DNA from: Gammaproteobacteria bacterium
GTDB lineage: Bacteria > Pseudomonadota > Gammaproteobacteria > Pseudomonadales > Azotimanducaceae_A
Direction of reading: 5' to 3'
NCBI GenBank assembly: GCA_012960755.1
Contig: DUAT01000057.1
Location: forward strand, 291,909-355,908
Length of the DNA: 64,000 nt
A program made the translations under genes and the position numbers. The first letter of the stretch is position 1; every line of letters begins with the position of its first letter. The notes under the pieces are model-generated. The model worked only from the letters and a program-made list of their open reading frames with translations, had not been told where the DNA came from and did no database searches. Of this stretch, positions 7,987 to 16,487 are shown piece by piece.

Positions 7987-9732
7987 ATGCCCCAGTACGA
8001 TATTCAAATAAAAAATGGAACCATCGTTGATGGCGCGCGTACACCGAGATATCAAGGAGACATATGGATCAAGAACGGTTTGATAGCAAAACTGGGTGGA
8101 GATACAACAGGAGAAGCCGACCAGGTTATTGACGCTTCTGACAGAATCATCGCACCCGGTTTTGTTGACCTGCACACACACTATGATGCCCAGATTCGCT
8201 GGGATCCCTGGTGTACCATTTCCGGCTGGCATGGTGTCACTTCGGTTGTGCTGGGGAATTGTGGATTCGGTTTCGCCCCGGTGAAACCGGACTTTCGCGA
8301 ACGCTCAATGCTCACCATGACCCGCACCGAGGCTATTCCCTTCGAATCAATGAAGGCTGGGATGGATTGGGACTGGGAGACCATTCCCCAGTACCTTGAT
8401 AGCCTGGACAGGGCTGACAAGGGTGTGAATGTTATCCAGTATATGCCCGTGGCACCTCTGATGACCTATGTGATGGGTCTGGAGGCTGCGAAAACGCGCC
8501 CTGCCACGAATGCAGAACGGGAAGAAATGAAGCGCCTGCTGCATGAGGGGATGGATGCGGGCCTTTGCGGTTTCTCGATTCAACGTCTCGGGCCAAATTC
8601 AGTCCAGGCAGATTTCGATGGCTCCCCCATGGTGACAGACACCATGGTGGACGCCGATATCCTTGCCCTGGCTGAAGTCCTGCATGAACGGGGTGAAGGT
8701 GTTATCCAGATCACCCAGGCTGAAGGCAGCCTTCGCAAGGACCGGGCATTTCTGGAACAACTTGCCGCCACGGCTGATCGACCAATCTTGCACAATGTAG
8801 TGGTACCGGCCCGTAAAAATCCCGAAGTACATCGAAAAACCCTCCGCTGGATTGACGAGTGCCGGGAAAGGAACCTGCCTATTTTCGCCCAGTGTGGTAC
8901 CGGTCGCGCAGGTTTTGCATTCACCCTGGAGCACTGGAATCTGTATGACGCCTCTCCCGCCTGGCGGGCAGTAACCACCGGTTCCTATGAAGAGAAGATC
9001 GAAAAACTACAGGATCCTGTTTTGCGCAAGGCTTTAGTTGAGGAAGCGGATGAAGCCGATCGCCGTTTGCAGATCATTCAGGCTGGTGTTGGTGGCAATC
9101 CGGCGCACCTGATTGTGCAGTCGGTTAACAACAATCCCGAACTTGAGGAGTTTGTCGGTAAATCTGTGGGCGCCATTGCCAGTGAACAGGGCAAACATCA
9201 TATTGAGGTCATTCTTGATTTATCCCTGGCAGGCGACCTGAAAGTCGAGTTCCTGGGCCCTGACAGAGGATCAAATGCAGAATTTATGGCTGAAATGATG
9301 AACGATTCGCCCTACACGATTCCCGGTGTCTCCGATGGGGGTGCACACACCAAGTTCTTCACCGGGGGGTCGTACACAACAGACTTTCTCGCCTGGCTGG
9401 TCCGCGATGAGCAGGTGGTCAGCCTTGAAGAGGCGCACTACCGATTATCCAACCTGCCTGCGCAAGCGGCAGGTTTCCATGATCGCGGTGTACTTCGTGA
9501 AGGGGGCGCAGCTGATATTCTGGTTTACAATATTTCAGAACTGGCGATTGACCCACCCTGGATCGGCAACATCGAATATGATTTCCCTGCTAACGAATGG
9601 CGCCGTGTACAGCGAGCTATAGGCTATGATGTCATTATCGTCAACGGTGAAGTCACGTTCGAGAAAGGTCAGTGTACCGGCGCAACGCCCGGCAAACTGT
9701 TGCGTCATGGCCAGGCTGCCGCGCGCACCTGA
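7987..9732 (+). CDS. N-acyl-D-amino-acid deacylase-like amidohydrolase
   Basis: 581 residues, matching the D-aminoacylase branch of the amidohydrolase superfamily. Order of motifs: NGTIVDG and GDIWIKNG (beta domain), GFVDLHTHYDAQ (metal HxH), TSVVLGNCGFG with the conserved Cys, ITQAEGSLR, FAQCGTGRAG, and VSDGGAHTKFF with the expected catalytic Asp. It ends with the usual second half of the beta domain (EGGAADILVYN). ATG 7987 fits the family N-terminus; upstream CCCCTGGAG may serve as ribosome site. The family removes acyl groups from D-amino acids, or related amides and hydantoin-like rings; many marine members are only annotated by homology. A sugar-dehydrogenase fragment follows immediately. 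Confidence 0.9.
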   Translation: MPQYDIQIKNGTIVDGARTPRYQGDIWIKNGLIAKLGGDTTGEADQVIDASDRIIAPGFVDLHTHYDAQIRWDPWCTISGWHGVTSVVLGNCGFGFAPVKPDFRERSMLTMTRTEAIPFESMKAGMDWDWETIPQYLDSLDRADKGVNVIQYMPVAPLMTYVMGLEAAKTRPATNAEREEMKRLLHEGMDAGLCGFSIQRLGPNSVQADFDGSPMVTDTMVDADILALAEVLHERGEGVIQITQAEGSLRKDRAFLEQLAATADRPILHNVVVPARKNPEVHRKTLRWIDECRERNLPIFAQCGTGRAGFAFTLEHWNLYDASPAWRAVTTGSYEEKIEKLQDPVLRKALVEEADEADRRLQIIQAGVGGNPAHLIVQSVNNNPELEEFVGKSVGAIASEQGKHHIEVILDLSLAGDLKVEFLGPDRGSNAEFMAEMMNDSPYTIPGVSDGGAHTKFFTGGSYTTDFLAWLVRDEQVVSLEEAHYRLSNLPAQAAGFHDRGVLREGGAADILVYNISELAIDPPWIGNIEYDFPANEWRRVQRAIGYDVIIVNGEVTFEKGQCTGATPGKLLRHGQAAART

Positions 9733-9860
9733 AAGATCTGGCAAGGTTCAGTGACATTCAGGTCGGCCCATCCGGTGAAATCTATCTCCTGATGGAACAT
9801 AACTCCGGTGGGCAGATTATCCGACTGGTGCCCGTTGAACCCGCGGATGTTTCTAACTGA
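9732..9860 (+). pseudogene. C-terminal fragment of a PQQ-dependent sugar (sorbosone-type) dehydrogenase
   Basis: Starting at the last base of the D-aminoacylase stop codon, in another frame, about 42 codons read FSDIQVGPSGEIYLLMEH and then GGQIIRLVPVEP before a stop. This is the final beta-strand region of PQQ-dependent aldose/sorbosone dehydrogenases. No start codon or preceding propeller domain exists here: it is only the tail, abutting the deacylase. It is best read as a deletion scar from a lost dehydrogenase gene. Confidence 0.6.
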
Positions 9861-9905
9861 CTGTCTTGAGGTACACTGATCTCAATCACATACCGAGGTG
9901 TTATC

Positions 9906-11159
9906 ATGAGTCAACCTGTCTCAAACAAAACTGTCCAAGACCCTTATGGCATCCCAATCGACGAGTTGGATGTATCAGATCCATGTCTCTACGAAGCTGA
10001 CAGTCATTGGCCCTATTTTGAACGACTTCGTAAAGAAGCCCCGGTTCACTATTGTAAGGGTAGCGTCTTTGGTCCCTTCTGGTCTGTCTCAAATTACGAA
10101 TTCATCGCAGAAGTGGACCGCAACCACCAGATTTTCTCATCAGAACCCGCGATTGTTATTGGCGATCAGCCCGAAGACTTTACTCTCAAGCAGTTTATCG
10201 CCATGGATCCACCCAAGCACGACGCACAGCGCAAAGCGGTCACTGGCGTGGTCGCGCCCACTAACCTGGTGCTTCTGGAACCTCTCATTCGTGAGCGGGT
10301 TGTCGAAATTATGGACAGTCTACCCCTCGGCGAGACCTTTAACTGGGTAGACAGGGTCTCAATCGAACTTACGACGAGGATGCTTGCAACCTTGTTTGAT
10401 TTTCCTTTCGAACGCCGGTCTAAATTAACCTACTGGTCTGATATGGCGACCTCAAGCCCGGAAATAGCCGGTGACGACAGCGTGTCCCAGGAAGATAGAA
10501 TTGCAGCACTGATGGAATGCCTGGAAGAGTTCACCGTCATCTGGAATGAGCGTATTAACCAGGACCCTACCGGTCAGCTGGATTTCATTACGCTGCTGGC
10601 CCACTCCCCGGCTACGCGTGATATGGAACCCATGGAGTACCTGGGTAATTTAATTTTGTTGATTGTCGGTGGTAATGACACGACCCGCAATTCAATCTCG
10701 GGGGGCGTGCTGGAATTGAACAACAATCCTGCTGAATATGACAAATTGCGAGCAAACCCCGCACTCATCCCCAGCATGGTATCGGAGATTATCCGTTACC
10801 AGACGCCCCTGATGCACATGCGGCGACTTGCGACCGAGGACACTATGCTTGGTGGCCAACAGATCAAAAAAGGCGACAAGGTCGTCATGTGGTACGTCTC
10901 GGGAAACCGTGACGAAAAAAGAATCGAGCGGCCAAATGAATTTTTGATCGACCGGGCGAACCCACGGAATCATCTGTCTTTTGGTTTCGGCATTCATCGC
11001 TGTATGGGTAACCGTCTGGCGGAGATGCAGCTACGCATCGTCTGGGAGGAAATCATGAATCGCTTCAGCAAGGTTGAAGTCGTGGGTGAACCCGCACGAC
11101 TGAAATCGAACTTTGTGCGTGGTATTACCGATCTCCCGGTACGCTTACACCCCTTGTAG
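9906..11159 (+). CDS. cytochrome P450, CYP153-like
   Basis: 417-residue soluble bacterial P450. I-helix oxygen-activation motif GGNDTTRNS, K-helix ExxR in SEIIRYQTPLMHMRR, and haem loop FGFGIHRCMGNRLAE with the thiolate Cys are all visible. MDPPKHDAQRKAVTGVVAP and FNWVDRVSIELTTRMLATLFDFP closely resemble CYP153 enzymes, which hydroxylate the terminal carbon of alkanes, fatty acids and terpenes using ferredoxin electrons. The start ATG 9906 follows ACCGAGGTG. A second, similar P450 lies at 19143-20456; this one is followed after 45 bases by an HpaB-like gene, so the two may be co-transcribed. No ferredoxin or ferredoxin reductase lies in the window. Assignment to CYP153 is by motif resemblance. 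Confidence 0.93.
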   Translation: MSQPVSNKTVQDPYGIPIDELDVSDPCLYEADSHWPYFERLRKEAPVHYCKGSVFGPFWSVSNYEFIAEVDRNHQIFSSEPAIVIGDQPEDFTLKQFIAMDPPKHDAQRKAVTGVVAPTNLVLLEPLIRERVVEIMDSLPLGETFNWVDRVSIELTTRMLATLFDFPFERRSKLTYWSDMATSSPEIAGDDSVSQEDRIAALMECLEEFTVIWNERINQDPTGQLDFITLLAHSPATRDMEPMEYLGNLILLIVGGNDTTRNSISGGVLELNNNPAEYDKLRANPALIPSMVSEIIRYQTPLMHMRRLATEDTMLGGQQIKKGDKVVMWYVSGNRDEKRIERPNEFLIDRANPRNHLSFGFGIHRCMGNRLAEMQLRIVWEEIMNRFSKVEVVGEPARLKSNFVRGITDLPVRLHPL

Positions 11160-11204
11160 ACCGGAAATTTTTGACTGTAAAAATAAGAAAAGGAGCAACA
11201 AATT

Positions 11205-12593
11205 ATGATGACGGCAGAGCAGTACCGGCAAAGCCTGGATGATGGTAGAGAAACCTATTTTGAAGGCCAGCAGATTCTCGATGTCGCCAACCATTCGATC
11301 CTGGGTATCACCGTAGATTCTGCAGCCAAAGGATATGACCGCTTCTATAAAAAAGAAAAGGATGCCATTGGCGATTTTATGAAAGTGCCCGGCTCTGCAG
11401 CAGAACTAAGGGAACAGGTTGAACTGCACGAGACAGTTGACCTTCTGACCCATGTAACCTATGCGTCGATCATGACGCTGCTGACTGCGGCTGATCGAAT
11501 CGACAGCCAGTTGCCTGAAAATGCAAAACGCATCCGCCAGTATGTTGATGAGGTGCAGAAAAAAGATCTGCGCATTACCCAATGCATCACCGATGCCAAA
11601 GGTGACAGAAGTCGTCGAGCAGGCAACCAGGACGACCCCGACGCTTACGTTCATGTTGTTGAAAGGCGTGACGATGGCGTCGTCATCCGGGGCGCGAAAC
11701 TGCATATATCTGCGGCCTCCATGGGACACGAACTCATGACGATCCCCACCAAATCAATGAAAAAAGGCGAAGAGGACTATGCCATTGCCTGCATGGTGCC
11801 GGTCAATGCCCCGGGGGTGAAGATCATCAACACCACCTATGCACCCAGGCACGAAGACAAACGTGACTTTCCGGTTTCCGGATCACAACATACCCCGGAG
11901 GGGTTCGTGATATTTGACAACGTCTTCGTGCCCAACGAGCGGGTTTTTCTCGATGGTGTGCCGGAGCTGGCGACGATATTCGCTCATTCTCTCGGATTGT
12001 GGGAGCGCCTCGGTGGTCTCTCCGGCATGGCGGCAGGATACGACCGACTCGTCGGCTTCGCCCAATTGATTGCGGAAGCGAATGGCCTGGAACGGGTCGG
12101 ACATGTTAAGGAGAAGATCTCTGAAATGATGATCAATGCGACTTTAATTCGTGCTTCTCTTGAAGCCGCCATTGAGAATTGCTCGGTGACTGCTGATGGC
12201 GCAGCATTCCCCAACGAACTCTATACCAACGTCGGTAAATACCACGGGGCTGCCAATTATTCCCTGATGGTGAGGCATCTGCACGATATCGCCGGTGGCA
12301 GCGTGCTGACCGCACCGGGAATTGCTGACCTTGAGAACGAGGAAACAGGGCACCTGATCAGAAAATACATGAGCACCATGCAGTCGGTAGATGGCACCTA
12401 CAGGACCAGGCTATTCCACGCGATCCGTGATACTACCGCAGATGCACTGGGGGGTTGGTCGGCTGTCACCAACATCCAGGCAGGCGGCGGCCTATATGCA
12501 CAACGTATTGTATCCAGGATGTACTATGACCTGGACAATGCGAAAAAGATGGCGTTGGAACATGCACATATGCAGGAATACATCGCTGACTAG
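11205..12593 (+). CDS. HpaB/4-hydroxybutyryl-CoA dehydratase family flavoprotein
   Basis: 462 residues of the HpaB/PvcC/4-BUDH fold: N-terminal MTAEQYRQSLDDGRETYFEGQ, middle CITDAKGDRSRRAGNQDDPDAYVHVVER and GVVIRGAKLH (FAD region), VIFDNVFVPNERVFLDG, and C-terminal helices with DIAGGSVLTAPG. It aligns better with 4-hydroxybutyryl-CoA dehydratase/vinylacetyl-CoA isomerase than with 4-hydroxyphenylacetate hydroxylase. However, the Cys and His residues that hold the [4Fe-4S] cluster in that enzyme appear replaced: VTYASIM stands where CxxxC is expected, and LGLWERLGGL where the His and third Cys are expected. It is therefore more likely a flavin monooxygenase or dehydrogenase of unknown substrate. 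ATG ATG at 11205 is preceded by AAAAGGAGC. It lies directly after a P450. Confidence 0.85.
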   Translation: MMTAEQYRQSLDDGRETYFEGQQILDVANHSILGITVDSAAKGYDRFYKKEKDAIGDFMKVPGSAAELREQVELHETVDLLTHVTYASIMTLLTAADRIDSQLPENAKRIRQYVDEVQKKDLRITQCITDAKGDRSRRAGNQDDPDAYVHVVERRDDGVVIRGAKLHISAASMGHELMTIPTKSMKKGEEDYAIACMVPVNAPGVKIINTTYAPRHEDKRDFPVSGSQHTPEGFVIFDNVFVPNERVFLDGVPELATIFAHSLGLWERLGGLSGMAAGYDRLVGFAQLIAEANGLERVGHVKEKISEMMINATLIRASLEAAIENCSVTADGAAFPNELYTNVGKYHGAANYSLMVRHLHDIAGGSVLTAPGIADLENEETGHLIRKYMSTMQSVDGTYRTRLFHAIRDTTADALGGWSAVTNIQAGGGLYAQRIVSRMYYDLDNAKKMALEHAHMQEYIAD

Positions 12594-12652
12594 CCATGGT
12601 ACGCCCCGGGCAGGCAACCCTGAGTTTCCTGACCTGTGAAGCCTCGTCCAGG

Positions 12653-13684
12653 ATGATGCAGAAATTACTCACAGGTGGACGTTTCGTCATTCTTCTCGCT
12701 TTGATTTTGGCACCAGCAACAGTCCAGGCAAATGACGAGCCGTTGTTCAACGGTTCAGAAATGTTGCAAATCACGATCAGCGGCAATTTCAGCGAACTTA
12801 CCGCGGATGACGGCGTGGAGCGTGACTGGCATCCTTTCGAACTGCAGGTGAACGACAATATCCTGGACGTAAAACTTCGCTTGCGGGGCAACTTCCGTCG
12901 CAAGGAGTGTACCTTTCCACCCATCACAGTGAATTTCAACAAGAAACAAGTGCAAGGCACGGTGTTTGAGGGACAGGACAAACTCAAGCTGGTAACCCAC
13001 TGTCGAAAGTGGCACAGCTTTTCTGTTAACAACTATGAAGAGTACGTGGCCTACAGATTGTTTAATCAGATCACCGACAAGAGTTTCCGCGTCAGGCTGC
13101 TGAGTGTGAGCTACGAACAGGCTGGCAAAAAACCAAAACTCAAGCCTGCGTTTTTCATCGAGGACGTGGGTTCAATGGCCAAGCGCCTGGATGGCGAGCA
13201 TATCGAACCGGATTTTATACGCTCAAAAGAGCTTGACCCATTGCATCTGACACAGGCTGCCATATTTCAGTACCTGATTGGCAACACAGACTTTTCTTTT
13301 ATCGCCCCCCTCGAGGGAAGGTCATGTTGCCACAATGCCAAGCTGGTGCGGATTGCCACTAACACCTACAGCATACCTTACGATTTTGACTTTTCCGGTC
13401 TGGTCGATGCGCCCTATGCGGGCGCCAATCCTATGGTCAAGTCCAGCAACGTCAGAAAGCGCAGATACCGGGGATTTTGTACCGACAAGCAAACCTTACC
13501 GGCTGCTTTGGATAGCTTTCAGACACTGGAAGCCGAACTACCGAATCTGTTTGCCTCAGTTACCGGTTTCGATGCCAAACAGAGCAGTCGGTCAACGTCC
13601 TACCTGCAACGGTTTTTTACCGCGGCCAGCAAATCAGGGTCGCAGGTGTTCGAAAGTCATTGTCGCAACACACGTCCTGGCTGA
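12653..13684 (+). CDS. secreted protein of unknown function, distantly CotH-like
   Basis: About 343 residues from ATG 12653, with an N-terminal hydrophobic segment (VILLALILAP) and a likely cleavage after VQA, so exported. The frame is open back to 12596, but the upstream part lacks any signal-peptide character. Recognisable stretches are LRLRGNFRR, KLVTHCRKW, YVAYRLFNQITDKSFRVRLL, QYLIGNTDFS and IPYDFDFSGLVDAPY. These recall CotH-like kinase-fold proteins, but the match is weak. Five or more cysteines after the leader would allow disulfides in the periplasm. No partner is evident, and the downstream gene is on the other strand. Confidence 0.7.
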   Translation: MMQKLLTGGRFVILLALILAPATVQANDEPLFNGSEMLQITISGNFSELTADDGVERDWHPFELQVNDNILDVKLRLRGNFRRKECTFPPITVNFNKKQVQGTVFEGQDKLKLVTHCRKWHSFSVNNYEEYVAYRLFNQITDKSFRVRLLSVSYEQAGKKPKLKPAFFIEDVGSMAKRLDGEHIEPDFIRSKELDPLHLTQAAIFQYLIGNTDFSFIAPLEGRSCCHNAKLVRIATNTYSIPYDFDFSGLVDAPYAGANPMVKSSNVRKRRYRGFCTDKQTLPAALDSFQTLEAELPNLFASVTGFDAKQSSRSTSYLQRFFTAASKSGSQVFESHCRNTRPG

Positions 13685-13705
13685 TGGTCTGAAGCGCCAG
13701 GAACA

Positions 13706-14101
13706 TTAAATCGGTTCAAGCCTGAATATCACCCTGTGTTTGCGAAAACGCGACTTGATGTCAGCGTCAGTGACAGGTACAGCCAGCGCGTCATATATTT
13801 TACCGTCCAATCGAACCCGAACTTGCCGGTTAGTCGCAAGGTACTGATACCAGCGCCGCTTTTTCGCTGCATCGATATACAACTCACCGTCAATCACCGT
13901 GATGCGGAGATTGACGGAGTATGGCGCCGGGGGATTGACCTCCAATTGAAGGACCGAGAACTCACTGGCAAAGGCAAACGAATCCGTAATCGCCTCTGTG
14001 CCTTGCAGTTCCTTTCCCGGCAACAACAATGTCGGGGATTGGCAGCTTGTCAGTACAAAAACAGTTATCAGCCGGACACAGAATCCCACGGATTTATTCA
14101 C
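13706..14101 (-). CDS. small lipoprotein with a possible split-barrel (nitroreductase/PNPOx-like) domain
   Basis: 131 residues starting at GTG 14101, which overlaps the end of the upstream carrier gene by 8 bases, so the two are translationally linked. The N-terminus has a hydrophobic stretch ending in the lipobox LTSC, giving a predicted lipid-anchored Cys. The C-terminal half (ITVIDGELYIDAAKKRRWYQYL, VRVRLDGKIYDALAVPVTD) resembles split-barrel proteins such as pyridoxamine-phosphate-oxidase or deazaflavin-dependent nitroreductase relatives. That link is tentative. A longer ATG-like start at 14143 would bury the lipobox and is unlikely. Confidence 0.7.
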   Translation of the reverse strand: MNKSVGFCVRLITVFVLTSCQSPTLLLPGKELQGTEAITDSFAFASEFSVLQLEVNPPAPYSVNLRITVIDGELYIDAAKKRRWYQYLATNRQVRVRLDGKIYDALAVPVTDADIKSRFRKHRVIFRLEPI

Positions 14102-15617
14102 CCGGACTCGCCCGGGTATCCAAGCTAGACGCGCGACTCTCATTTTTCCGAATGGCTATCTCGGCGCGACGCGCTTCCAGAGCCAATTGAACTTCTGCCA
14201 GGCGCGCACGCGTCATGGTCATCCTGGACATCAGGTAAATAGGGATAAAAAACAGGAACGGTATCGCGACACCATCGGTCACCGCCAGGCGAAAAAGTGT
14301 ATCGCCATCAATGGCGCCGACCTCTGCCTGCCGGGGCAACGTGATAACGAAATCCAGGAGTAAGCCACCGACGACAATACCGATACTGCTGGTGGCTTTA
14401 ACCGAGAGACTGATTGCAGAGGAAAACACCCCTTCCTGACGCTTACCTGTTGCCAGTTCCTGTTCATCCATTAAATCAGCAATCAGCGAGCCCACCATAA
14501 TTCCGCAGGTGGTGATGAAGTAGACCATCACGATAGCGTGCAACACAAGCATGTACAGTAGCATAGGGTCGCCGTTCTCCGGCCAGATTCCCCAGAATCG
14601 GAAACATACCTTGAGCATGGCCCCAACCATGTAAATCGCCAGAAAATTTTGCAGCAACGTATGTTTGTCGACTCTTTTCTGGATAAACGGTATCGAGATA
14701 AAAGCGCAAATCGCACCCACGGCAGCAAGCGCGAACCACCTCAAGTCATCGGATGTAAACTCCCAGAAATAGGTATTCATATAAATATCAAATACCCCGC
14801 CAATGCCAGCAAGGCCAGAAAACATAATAAACAACAAAAACAATCTCCTGAAATTGGCGTTCTGTAATGCCAGTACCGTCTCGTCGAACGCGCGTCTAAA
14901 GCTAAAGGGCGGTGTCGGCTTCACAGGCTGCAATAAATAGGGAATTTCACTCCGGGTTCCCCAGGCAGAAATCAACGCCCAGGTCATCATCAAACCACCA
15001 ACGACCAGCCCAAAGGTCGAATAATGTTCAGGATTCAGTTGACCTGAAGGGTACGCATCGGTATTTGGAAACAGGTAATTCCAGGTAAAAATGCTGAACA
15101 GCACACCACCTGTCCAACCTACCATGTATCGATAGGTGATAATCAGCGTCCGCTCAACATAATCGTTAGAAAATTCAGCGGCAATCGCATTCCACGGAAT
15201 CATAAAAAAGGTAAACGCTGTTCTCACGAACACGGTAAAGAAAAGCAGCCATGCCAACAAATAAATATCCTGGATACCTTCAGGCGGTGAAAATAACAGA
15301 GCCATCGAGACACCAAGAGGAATCGCGGCACCGAACATAAATGGATGTCTTCGGCCTAAACTGGACTTGAGATTATCAGATATCGAACCGACAATAGGAT
15401 CGGAGAACGCATCAAAAATCAGCGCCAGGGCCAGCACAACGGCAACCAGAGATGCAGAAAGATCGAGAATCTGGCTGTAGTAAAGCAACAGGAATGTGTT
15501 AAAAGCGAAATCTTTGTGACTGTTTACAATCCCGCCAATGCCCTGGAAAATCTTGGTTGGCGTCGAGACCTTACCTTCCCTCACGATCTCGCGTGTGTAT
15601 TCGTTACTCTCTGACAC
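14094..15617 (-). CDS. MFS transporter of the glycoside-pentoside-hexuronide (GPH):cation symporter family
   Basis: 507 residues with about 12 hydrophobic segments. The N-terminal region FDAFSDPIVGSISDNLKSSLGRRHPFMFGAAIP is the GPH (MFS_2) signature, with the Asp-rich motif in helix 2 and the basic loop GRRHP. The ATG 15617 fits the family start. GPH proteins import sugars and other solutes with Na+ or H+. It is followed by a lipoprotein gene overlapping by 8 bases and preceded by a GST gene on the same strand, 64 bases away. The substrate cannot be inferred. Confidence 0.9.
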   Translation of the reverse strand: MSESNEYTREIVREGKVSTPTKIFQGIGGIVNSHKDFAFNTFLLLYYSQILDLSASLVAVVLALALIFDAFSDPIVGSISDNLKSSLGRRHPFMFGAAIPLGVSMALLFSPPEGIQDIYLLAWLLFFTVFVRTAFTFFMIPWNAIAAEFSNDYVERTLIITYRYMVGWTGGVLFSIFTWNYLFPNTDAYPSGQLNPEHYSTFGLVVGGLMMTWALISAWGTRSEIPYLLQPVKPTPPFSFRRAFDETVLALQNANFRRLFLLFIMFSGLAGIGGVFDIYMNTYFWEFTSDDLRWFALAAVGAICAFISIPFIQKRVDKHTLLQNFLAIYMVGAMLKVCFRFWGIWPENGDPMLLYMLVLHAIVMVYFITTCGIMVGSLIADLMDEQELATGKRQEGVFSSAISLSVKATSSIGIVVGGLLLDFVITLPRQAEVGAIDGDTLFRLAVTDGVAIPFLFFIPIYLMSRMTMTRARLAEVQLALEARRAEIAIRKNESRASSLDTRASPGE

Positions 15618-15681
15618 TATCGTTTGCTCCGCTACTGCAACTTCTTATTATTGACGATCATAGTTCCACATCGAAGGACTA

Positions 15682-16314
15682 CTAACCCGGCATGGGAATA
15701 TCATTAACATACATCGGGATATGGTAGCCACGCTGCACCGCCGGGCGACCCGCTATTGCCAGGTACCAGCGTTTCACGCTGGGGTAAGTCGCCAGGTCAA
15801 TGGTTTGCCATTCGAATCTCGATACCCAGGGCCAGGTCGCAATATCTGCAATCGAATATTCGTCCACCAGGTATTCGTTGTCTGCCAGCCTTCGATCCAG
15901 AACGCTGTAGAGTCTTTTTGTCTCTGTCAGATAACGGGATTCAGCGTAGGCACTCTTGCCCTGATTATATTTGAGAAAATGGTGAGCCTGACCCAGCATC
16001 GGACCCAGGCCACCCATCTGCCACATCAGCCATTCCATGGTGTGCCAGTAAGATTCACCCGGACCTGGCATCAGTTGACCTGTCTTGTTCGCGAGGTATA
16101 GAAGGATGGCACCGGATTCCATCAGGCTGACTCCACCGTCCTGGTCGACGATGGCCGGGATTCGGTTATTGGGCGAAATAGCCAAAAACCCGGGATCATG
16201 TTGCTGCCCTTTTGTAATGTCCACACCGTGTACGGTATAGGGCAATTCCAGCTCCTCCAGCAGAATGGAAACCTTTCGCCCATTTGGCGTCGACCAGGTA
16301 TACAGATCAATCAT
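15682..16314 (-). CDS. glutathione S-transferase family protein (YfcG/Ure2-like)
   Basis: 210 residues. The thioredoxin-fold N-terminal domain shows LYTWSTPNGRKVSILLEELELPY, typical of the nu-class YfcG/YghU group, where Thr and Asn near the N-terminus contact glutathione; then NRIPAIVD with the cis-Pro, and LMESGAILLYLA. The helical C-terminal domain follows (MEWLMWQMGGLGPMLGQAHHF). ATG 16314 has GGGAG 5 bases upstream; the frame is open to a TTG at 16326, less likely. Such proteins reduce disulfides or hydroperoxides with glutathione. It is divergent from dinB, 173 bases away. Confidence 0.92.
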   Translation of the reverse strand: MIDLYTWSTPNGRKVSILLEELELPYTVHGVDITKGQQHDPGFLAISPNNRIPAIVDQDGGVSLMESGAILLYLANKTGQLMPGPGESYWHTMEWLMWQMGGLGPMLGQAHHFLKYNQGKSAYAESRYLTETKRLYSVLDRRLADNEYLVDEYSIADIATWPWVSRFEWQTIDLATYPSVKRWYLAIAGRPAVQRGYHIPMYVNDIPMPG

Positions 16315-16487
16315 GGGGTCTCCCAAGTCCTCGACGCTGAGTATGTTCCATTCATACTAATGAGATTCAAAGCCCGTTTCAATCCTGCCCCTGCGAACGG
16401 ATAGCCAACGAATTTAACTGTTTATTTATACAGCATTAGGTTAATCTGGCCGTATGAGATGCCCCATGAAACCCAGGTGACGCCCCA

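Noticed and set aside
12466..13032. 188-codon minus-strand ORF
   Set aside because: Antisense to the HpaB-like and secreted-protein genes; composition is not protein-like.
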